Of a stretch of 50,195 nt of DNA, positions 44,190 through 50,195 are shown piece by piece. Numbering within the stretch: the first letter of the stretch is position 1; each line of letters begins with the position of its first letter. The translations under genes were made by a program, and so were the position numbers. The stretch is from Phytophthora quininea. Lineage: Eukaryota > Oomycota > Peronosporomycetes > Peronosporales > Peronosporaceae. The notes under the pieces are model-generated. The model was not told the DNA's origin, did not search any database, and worked only from the letters and a program-made list of their open reading frames with translations. The stretch is from contig JAAVTG010000437.1 in NCBI GenBank assembly GCA_011947345.1, forward strand, positions 1-50,195, given 5' to 3'.

Positions 44190-44582
44190 TCAATTCGTTT
44201 TACGCTTTTCTGGGCTAGCCTTGGTCAGCTTTACACGGATCACGCGATTTAGCTTTGCCGCTATGCGGTCTTCACAGTCTAGAAGGCAGTAGTTCGCTGA
44301 GTTTAACAGGCGGTCGACTTGCTGCTCGATCTCGAGGTCCTTAATCCAACAAGTGTCTTTGCGGAACCGAGCGATAATCCTCTTAGTCTTTTTGACTTGG
44401 TTGAGGAGATCGAGTTGCAACTCTGCGAACTTTTCCGCCTTTTCCGGGAGGCAGAATAGACTGGTGTCAATTGCAGCAATCGGCTGAGGAGCGGGTTGTG
44501 GCGTAGACGTCGAGGTTACTTTGACGTTCCGCTTGCTCGGCTTAGTGTTGCGTTGACTGTGGCCCTTTTTGAATCGGGTCAT
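44190..44582 (-). CDS. Extra reading frame between 5' LTR and gag of Gypsy2
   Basis: 130 codons from ATG 44582 (MTRFKKGHSQRNTKPSKRN), in element sense, ending 58 bases before the upstream gag start. The N-terminus is basic. The rest is Leu/Lys/Glu-rich and likely helical (FAELQLDLLNQVKKTKRI, CWIKDLEIEQQVDRLLNSAN). I do not recognise it. It is open throughout, unlike the Pol frame. It could be a leader protein of this lineage or a chance frame. Confidence 0.45.
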   Translation of the reverse strand: MTRFKKGHSQRNTKPSKRNVKVTSTSTPQPAPQPIAAIDTSLFCLPEKAEKFAELQLDLLNQVKKTKRIIARFRKDTCWIKDLEIEQQVDRLLNSANYCLLDCEDRIAAKLNRVIRVKLTKASPEKRKTN

Positions 44583-44988
44583 GTACCAGTGAGAGGTGAG
44601 GCAAGGAATTACCACCGGGTAGCAAGGGACCGTTTGCTTCTACACCGATGATCCGCGTTAGCAGATACGATGCAGGCGCCCTAGCACTTAACCGACTTCT
44701 GGTGGCAACCCTACGCAGCTAGGGAGCGTGCAGCACGACTGTTCTAGGCGGAGACTAAAGCCCCCTAAGTGATACCAAAAGGCACCACAAGCCACACAGT
44801 GTGTTGTGCGCACGACTCACAAAGAGCGCACCGAGTTTAACAGCACGTTCGCAGCCCAGAGCTTCCCCACGATGTGGCTGGCTCTATTAGCTACAGGTAA
44901 GCCCGCTTCCCACGTATGTGGCCACGAGAAACCTCTTGGTCTTGAACTCTTGCACTTGAACCGAAGCTTGGCACGACGAGTGCTACTA

Positions 44989-45561
44989 TGTAACACGTAG
45001 CGCGGGCGAGGAGCGTTGGGGCGAGACGGCGGCGGCGACGAGTTGGCGGAGACGGAGAACGGCGGAGACTGGCGGTGGCGCAGCTGGAGGAGGCGCCTTG
45101 GCCCTGGAAGTAGAATTGAGAAGTGAGATTGATCTGGCGGGTTTATCTTGCCAGCGCGCGTTGGGGAAACGCAAAGGGAAATCCAGTTCCCATCCTAAAG
45201 CCTATCAATTCTCTAAGTCCATATGAAATCCTAGATCTACCAATGAACAGATCCTAACTGGAAACGTAGCTCGAATCTTGAATCTTCTTGATGCGTCCCA
45301 TAATCAAAATCCATCAATAACTGGATTCTTTCAAATCCGTAGAACTTAAGAGCCAATCAGAGTAAAGATTATGGGACGTTCTTGAGACACCTAGAAGGTG
45401 TAATCTTGAACTTGAAGCCCTCGACCAATAGGAATGCTTTATGTATGTATGTTTACTACCATAAAGATAGCCAACTATCCAGCATAATCTGGATAGTCTC
45501 AAAAACGTATTGACGGGGTTGTCGTCTGCAACATGTTGTCGCTGACGGCAATTCCGTCACA
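44989..45561 (-). repeat. Gypsy2 5' LTR
   Basis: 573 bp, nearly identical to 38843-39415. Differences include GGAGAAC/GGCGAAC near 45055, GCCAGC/GCTAGC near 45152, AGATCC/AGCTCC near 45249 and A-run lengths near 45307 and 45505. Confidence 0.9.
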
Positions 45562-45790
45562 GTAGTAGGAAATGTGGTCGCCAGGTGAAATCTCCTTCTC
45601 TCCAATCCTAGTAATAAGTGCAGCAAGCCAGGGAGGCCGGTCGGGATTCATTCTTAAGACCCGCAACGAGAGATAATCTGTAGGACAGGACGTCGGCGAT
45701 CGCGTTAACGTCGGGAGTGCAGGAGGAGTTTAATGGTCTGCACCAGGATCACAAAGTGAGCAGCAGTTGCAACAACATTAATTTTAGCAG
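45562..45790 (-). mobile_element. Gypsy1 remnant: end of RNase H region
   Basis: Minus strand reads VNAIADVLSYRLSL near 45700, the end-of-RNase-H motif (usually N-x-IADALSRR), followed by a shifted frame LAALITRIGEKEISPGDH up to the Gypsy2 border. It should connect to the integrase piece ending at 38842. The right limit is vague and no 5' LTR follows. Confidence 0.55.
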
Positions 45791-45828
45791 AACGTTGAAG
45801 ACCTAGAAAATCTGCCGTTGGTGCTGAA

Positions 45829-45906
45829 GGCCGGGTCGCTGGTGCTGAAGGCCGAGTCGCTGGTGCTGAAGGCCAAGTCGCTGGTGCTGAAGGCGGATTC
45901 GCCGGT
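45829..45906. repeat. 21-bp tandem repeat, about 3.7 units
   Basis: Units of CTGGTGCTGAAGGCCGAGTCG with changes at one or two bases. Since 21 is a multiple of three, the array stays open when translated. Related units, inverted, lie at about 37023-37070 next to the effector C-terminal fragment. Confidence 0.8.
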
Positions 45907-45908
45907 TC

Positions 45909-46067
45909 TCACGATTTTGCTCCTTTGATGTCGAGTTTTAGGTTCTTGAGTGGGGTCAGAGCTCCTCTCTCTTCGTCGATAGCTCTTAGCAAGCTGTGCT
46001 GGTTTACTGCCTTGATGCTTGGCAGAAGAGAGGCAAACACCACAACGAGGATGAAGAGCCCACGCAT
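45909..46067 (-). pseudogene. RXLR-like effector, N-terminal fragment
   Basis: Minus frame of 52 codons. Signal peptide MRGLFILVVVFASLLPSIKA, then a degenerate RXLR (SLLR) closely followed by a DEER motif, then GALTPLKNLKLDIK and a TGA at 45909-45911. The 21-bp array follows directly. It has no WY domain. It is a paralogue of the effector at 46233-46665 (shared MRGL-ILV leader and ER-GALT-LKNL). It could be the front half of the gene whose back half is at 36773-37080. Confidence 0.6.
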
Positions 46068-46232
46068 TGTGAGCGGCAAAAAATATTATAAAAGCTGAAG
46101 TGCTCAGACTGAATCGATTATGCGGTACGCAATCAAGATAAATCCCAGGATTGGTCGTTGATGTCGAGCACGGCGCTCGTAATCTTTCTACTTTAACAAA
46201 CTCTATATTCTTTAAGGATGCCGATCCACGCT

Positions 46233-46665
46233 TTATCTAGTGAGGCCGTGCATGATGCCGTAGTATTTCTCGTACTTTTGCGATAAGATGAAGTTTTGAT
46301 TCATCGACAGCCTTGTGAACAGCTCAGCCCCGCTGTAGATCTTGGCCAGGTCTTCCGCGATCTGGTCGATGTTGAGGATTTTGCGGACGTCTATCGGCTC
46401 CTTGCCTGCTTTCAGCCACGATAGGAAAAGGCTTCGGTTCATGCGGATGTCCTTGCCGAGGATCAATCGACTTCGGACGGAGAGTTGCAGGTTCTTGAGC
46501 GCTGTTAGAGCCCCTCTCTCTTCGTCAACAATGTTGTCACTTGAGCTGGCTGTTCTCAGCAGTCGTTTTCTTGCTATGTTGTCTCCAACCCCGCAGCGAC
46601 TCGACGTGCTCGATGGTTGCCAACAGAGTCACAAGAACCGCTACGAGGATCAAAAGGCCACGCAT
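46233..46665 (-). CDS. RXLR-dEER secreted effector with WY-like C-terminus
   Basis: Candidate host-delivered effector, about 143 aa, ATG 46665. The signal peptide is MRGLLILVAVLVTLLATIEHVES. Then RLLR (R-x-L-R) and DEER follow about 10 residues apart (about 46560-46500). The C-terminal half holds FLSWLKAGKEPIDVRKIL, a W-motif pattern, and ends YEKYYGIMHGLTR at 46233. In oomycetes RXLR-dEER marks proteins exported into plant cells. The host target is unknown. One frame change lies near 46595, at a GGGG run between signal peptide and RXLR. Given the other G-run errors in this window it may be artefactual. An Inr match is at 46681-46696. Confidence 0.75.
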
Positions 46666-46680
46666 TCGTAAGTCGACGGC

Positions 46681-46696
46681 AAATTCTGAAATGAGT
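46681..46696 (-). promoter_or_regulatory. Oomycete Inr match upstream of the RXLR effector
   Basis: Minus strand reads ACTCATTTCAGAATTT, one of the best Inr matches in the window, ending 15 bases before ATG 46665. Confidence 0.6.
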
Positions 46697-46854
46697 TGAA
46701 TAATTGTATCCTGTCGCTGACAATCGATCTACACGTCTGGGTCGGGCGGAGTTTCTGGTCGCCCTTGCAGTATACAGAACCGCGAAGTGTCCAAGCATTG
46801 GTTGAAGCAATACCGCTCTTTTAGTCACCAATCGTGCCAATTCTGATCCGATTA

Positions 46855-46881
46855 TTGTCTGGGCCAAAATAGTTCGTACCG
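46855..46881 (+). repeat. Left TIR of the Tc1/mariner-like element
   Basis: 27 bases, matching the complement of 48894-48920 except the outermost base (T versus A). Confidence 0.9.
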
Positions 46882-47240
46882 AAATTCAAGGTCAGATTAC
46901 ACATGGAAGATGCTGACTTTCCGTATACGGTAGTTAGATATAAGGGTAATTCGCGTGCGTAGATTCCGATTTTGAGGTCAGATTTGGCCAATTCTGAGTC
47001 GTTTTTGAGCTACAGCCGCTCCAAAAACTTTCTCGGCCAGCCAAAAGTTTGGGGAAAGGGCTCCATTAGGGCTAACCGATCATCAATCAAAACCTGAGGC
47101 TGTCATTGGCCTAGAAGAAGAACAGATGCCGAAAAATATGGTGTTTAGGTTTAATTTAGGGCTACCAGGTGTTGATGCAGTCGTGTAATAAAACCAAGGA
47201 GCAACACAGCAAATCCAAGCAATTACTCCTGCATTAGATT

Positions 47241-48755
47241 TCATAGGCATCCTTCATCGCTATCACTCGCTTCGCTTGCGGGCTCTTCTTCTCCAACGTC
47301 TGCGCATTCGATCTCTTCCTCTTGCAGTGCCTGTAAATATCGGTCTTCTTCTTTCTGAATCTCCTTGTACGCATCTTGCCATTGCTTCGACAAAATTCGC
47401 TCTTTGATAGCGGTCACCTTCTCTTCAAGTTCTCCAATAGTTTTTGCTGGATTCCTCCCTATCCACCCTTTCATATTTCTCCATATTAACTCAATGGGCT
47501 GGAGTTCAGGGTGTTGGGAGGCGTGTAAAAACTCTATGCCCATACATCGTAGCAATAGCAATTGCCATGTAAAACGGGGGTGGTTTATGCAGCCGAACCA
47601 ACTCTAGCAGCTGAGGTTTGAAGAGCGTTCCGTCGTGCTGTATACCTGTAAAAGCTATAGTTAAAATTCTGTAAAAAGAAACTAGAAGTAAAACATACAT
47701 ACCATTTTGAAGCAGCCACTGCACGATGTCAGATTTTTTTGTGCGTGTAGTGGGCGCTGGTAAGATGTTGCGCTTGTGGTATGCAGCCCCATCCATATAA
47801 ATATTACATGGTCCATGCGTAGTGTTGAGTCCCTGACACAAATCGGTAAACCACCTTTCAAATTGTGCAGCGTCAGAGTTGCTATGATAGTCACCCTCGC
47901 TACCCTTACGGTTAGCCGCCCAATTTTGAAAAGAAATCTCAACAAATTGTCCTCTTAAGGGATTGCCCTGCCTGTATAGAACGCCTGCACCAATCATGCA
48001 AATTCTGATCAACCAAAGATTAGATGGTTCTGTAAATGAATAGAAGCTAAACACATACCGAGTTCCCTTGCCACTTGCCACATAACGTTTTCTATCTGGC
48101 CCAAGCCACGACTTTCCTTGTACGTGGTTGACGTTCACGTAGGATTCGTCAAGATATACTTCAGGCCTGATAGGAGTTTTGTTGCGATCACGATTAGCAA
48201 CTTTTGCTGCAAGCAATTAGCTCTGTACGCCACATTCTGGACTGAGTCAGCAAGGAAATGCCGACTTTCTCTTTTTATCTGTAGCCAAGTTGTCGAAGGA
48301 GACGTCCCATAGACCGCTGGGATATCTGAATGGAGGTGCACTTAAAAACCTCGTCACAAACTAGTCGTGCACTGATTAGCTGTCGTTTTTGTTGATTTTT
48401 TGAATGTAGGCAGTGATACAGGGGATACGTCTTCATCCTCGTAGGAACGAGGTCGGCCTCGCTTTTCAATCTCGCTTGGGGTCTGTAAAATGACTCATAT
48501 TAATTCGGAGAGGTTTTTAATACTTAGCGCTAAAACGTTGGGGGCACTGACCTCGCTGATCTTCGAGCTCTCGCTCTTCTTGTAGGCCGTCCAGACGTCC
48601 GCAATCGTGCTAGTAGGCTTCCCAATGCACTTGTGGACCAACTCGCGCGTGCGGCCAGCCAGTTGTGGGCCTTCTTGACGACCTTCGAGGAAGTATTTGT
48701 AGGCACTCACAATCATTGCTCGCTCAGCAGCACTTGTCTTCTTCCCTCTTGACAT
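47241..48755 (-). CDS. Tc1/mariner-type (DDE_3) transposase
   Basis: Minus strand, ATG 48755 (MSRGKKTSAAERAMIV), helix-turn-helix-like N-terminus, then an intron (about 48552-48484) leading to an AT-hook-like KRGRPRSY. Catalytic region: VYLDESYVNVNH with the first Asp (about 48150), IYMDGAAYHKR with the second Asp (about 47790), a short intron near 47700-47645, then ELQPIELIWRNMKGWIG with the final Glu (about 47490). The tail is Glu-rich. Frame changes near 48250 and 47540. The triad is present, so recent activity is possible. Confidence 0.8.
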
Positions 48756-48893
48756 CGCCGCAGCAGTGATAGCGAAATGGGGCTCATTCCTACAGACAGA
48801 GGGAGTTTCGGCATCGTTTTGCGGGTCTGCTTGGTCTCGTCCGCCTATTTATTAGCTGAGCTACGCGTCGAAATGTCGAGCATTTTGTCTTCC

Positions 48894-48920
48894 CGGTACG
48901 AACTATTTTGGCCCAGACAT
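48894..48920 (-). repeat. Right TIR of the Tc1/mariner-like element
   Basis: 27 bases, followed by the TA duplication at 48921-48922. Confidence 0.9.
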
Positions 48921-49174
48921 TAGCTGTCACAATCAGAGTTATTCACGTAACCCATTTACATAAATGAAGTTATAAAATATAACCCTTATATTTTTTCTAA
49001 AAATACATAATAGCGTTTTTGGAGGCGTAAACGCATCCATCCAAGCGGCGAGCTTCGTCACCTCATACCTCCGTCCGTAGACCTCCACGCGCCTTGACTC
49101 GCCTCTCACCTTGTAGCTGTGTGTCTTGTGCATCTAGCAAGCCCCATATCGCCTCCAGACGCTGCGTCTGATCC

Positions 49175-50195
49175 ATGGGACAGCACTTCCTGTTCCATCG
49201 AGATCTGGTGGCTGCCACCGCCGTCCACCACGCGCTCCACGCTCGCCTGACCAACGACCAACAGCCAGATCTGGTGCTGCTAGGGCCCCAATACCTGCGT
49301 ATCTATCGTCTGGAGCCCCAGCAGCCCACGCAAGAGCCAACAGACGCTGCCAAGGGCCATGTCCTCCATCTGCAGGCCTCCTTCCCTCTTGCGGGCGTGG
49401 CGGAGAGCGCTCACGTGCTCCACTTTGACAAGAATCTATTGAGGAAGAAACACCGCTTTTTCGGTGGGGAAGAAGTGCTTTTGCTGACGTTCCCTCTGTT
49501 TAAATGGGTCATCGTGGGCTACGACAGAAAGACGCGCAGTTTGGCTACATTGGCCATGTTTTCTTTTGAAGAGGAGGCTATTGGCCCCGGAGCGACGTTG
49601 AAAGGCGAGAAGAATGGACGAGAACAATTACTGGGTCTGGTAACGAAAGCTGCGGCCAAAGTAGACCCTCAAACGAGATGTGGAGCGATGCTCATTTACT
49701 CGGATCAACTGGTGATTGTACCATTCAGGAGTGAATCCATGGAGCTATCGTTCTTTGAAGAGGACGAAGATGGCTTTGAGGATGGCGATCAGAATGACGC
49801 CGAGTCCGAGGAAGAAGATGACGAGGAGGAGAAGAAATTAGAGGAGCTGGTAAATGAAACCAGACACCGAGGAGTGACGAGCGATATGAACAACACGCTA
49901 AGTGCACTACTAGACAAGAGTGTCAAGGTAGGGACCAAGCGTAAACGCAACCACATGAGTGGACTCATGCCCAACGACATCACGGGCAGGGAGTTTCTCT
50001 TGCGGCTGCGGGAGCTGGAGATTACGGGGAAAGTTATCGACATGGCGTTTCTGGATGGATACCTCGAGCCCACGTTGATGGTGCTGCACGAGGAGAACGA
50101 ACGCAACTCGACGTATGGACGGCTAGCGGTGGGCTTTGACACGTACTGCATCACAGTCATCTCCATTAACATGAACACAAGGTACGCACCAACTA
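49175..50195 (+). CDS. CPSF1: CPSF1 (CPSF160), cleavage and polyadenylation factor, 5' exon
   Basis: N-terminal part (MMS1_N-type beta-propeller region) of the large CPSF subunit, which acts in the nuclear complex that recognises AAUAAA and directs mRNA 3'-end cleavage. ATG 49175 (MGQHFLFHRDLV) opens a clean frame to the window end. Motifs: LVLLGPQYLRIYRL (about 49270), CGAMLIYSDQLVIVPF (about 49680), an acidic insert (about 49755-49840), GREFLLRLRELEI and VIDMAFLDGYLEPTLMVLHE (about 50035-50095). A likely splice donor (CACAAG/GTACGC) is at 50181-50182, so coding probably leaves this frame there. The rest of the gene lies outside the window. No frame breaks. Confidence 0.88.
   Translation, partial: MGQHFLFHRDLVAATAVHHALHARLTNDQQPDLVLLGPQYLRIYRLEPQQPTQEPTDAAKGHVLHLQASFPLAGVAESAHVLHFDKNLLRKKHRFFGGEEVLLLTFPLFKWVIVGYDRKTRSLATLAMFSFEEEAIGPGATLKGEKNGREQLLGLVTKAAAKVDPQTRCGAMLIYSDQLVIVPFRSESMELSFFEEDEDGFEDGDQNDAESEEEDDEEEKKLEELVNETRHRGVTSDMNNTLSALLDKSVKVGTKRKRNHMSGLMPNDITGREFLLRLRELEITGKVIDMAFLDGYLEPTLMVLHEENERNSTYGRLAVGFDTYCITVISINMNTRYAPT

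Larger units (their letters stand above)
38843..45561 (-). mobile_element. Gypsy2: full-length chromodomain Ty3/Gypsy retrotransposon
   Basis: 6719-bp element, minus orientation, with 573-bp LTRs (38843-39415 and 44989-45561) and an internal extra reading frame, Gag and Pol. It is inserted into Gypsy1: RNase H sequence lies to its right and integrase sequence to its left. I find no target-site duplication (TGGGA left, GTAGT right). The LTRs differ at about four bases plus two A-run length changes, so the insertion is recent. Confidence 0.9.
46855..48920. mobile_element. Tc1/mariner-like DNA transposon, 2.07 kb, TA duplications
   Basis: 27-bp terminal inverted repeats at 46855-46881 and 48894-48920, beginning (T/A)TGTCTGGGCCAAAATAGT, flanked on each side by TA (46853-46854 and 48921-48922), the Tc1/mariner target duplication. 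One minus-strand transposase gene lies inside. Confidence 0.9.

Noticed and set aside
44770..44777. TGGTATCA on the minus strand, the usual initiator-Met primer-binding start
   Set aside because: It lies about 210 bases inside the LTR border at 44989 and only eight bases match, so it is not an adjacent primer-binding site unless the LTR is longer than the shared 573 bp.
45829..45906. CRISPR-like array
   Set aside because: The 21-bp units are contiguous with no spacers and vary by point changes, so this is a minisatellite in a eukaryotic genome.
48921..49174. Possible gene between the Tc1-like element and CPSF1
   Set aside because: Only short frames. The sequence is AT-rich next to the element and then CPSF1 upstream region, with no clear Inr match.

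Overview
The window looks like oomycete DNA, most likely Phytophthora or a close relative. Evidence: an RXLR-dEER effector gene, short GT-AG introns of about 55-77 bp, matches to the oomycete Inr core promoter (TCATTYYNCAWTTT-like) just upstream of several start codons, chromodomain Gypsy and Copia retroelements, a Fanzor (eukaryotic TnpB) gene, and compact housekeeping genes beside repeat-rich stretches.

Layout. 1-1378 is the 3' part of the ribosome-maturation GTPase EFL1. 1.5-26.6 kb is dominated by four copies of one large multi-pass membrane protein family that I cannot assign. Copy A (1603-4085), copy B (4194-17857) and copy C (18087-20586) are in tandem on +; copy D (26575-24004) is on -. 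Copy B is one gene cut into three pieces. Piece 1 and piece 2 are separated by a 2.6-kb DNA transposon with 26-bp inverted repeats (5519-8136). Piece 2 and piece 3 are separated by a block holding a Fanzor gene, the 3' half of a catalase-peroxidase (katG) gene, and a full-length Copia element with identical LTRs inserted into that katG piece. An intact secreted GH3 beta-glucosidase lies between copies C and D.

26.6-36.7 kb is a calmer genic island: a KATNIP-like ciliary protein (minus), a 66-aa small gene with its own Inr, three catechol-O-methyltransferase-like paralogues in +/-/+ order with the same two introns, and an EFM7/NNT1-like protein methyltransferase.

36.7-48.9 kb is accessory. 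It has the C-terminal half of an RXLR-type effector, a Gypsy element (Gypsy1) that is itself split by a second, full-length Gypsy element (Gypsy2, 573-bp LTRs), then an effector N-terminal half, a second RXLR-dEER effector, and a 2.07-kb Tc1/mariner-like transposon with TA target duplications. The two effector halves may be one gene broken by the nested retroelements. From 49175 to the window end is the first exon of CPSF1 (CPSF160).

Many reading frames, including conserved housekeeping genes and a Copia element with identical LTRs, are broken by single-base indels, several of them in homopolymers. I read most of these as residual assembly errors. The stop codons in copies B and D and in the 5519-8136 transposase look like genuine decay.
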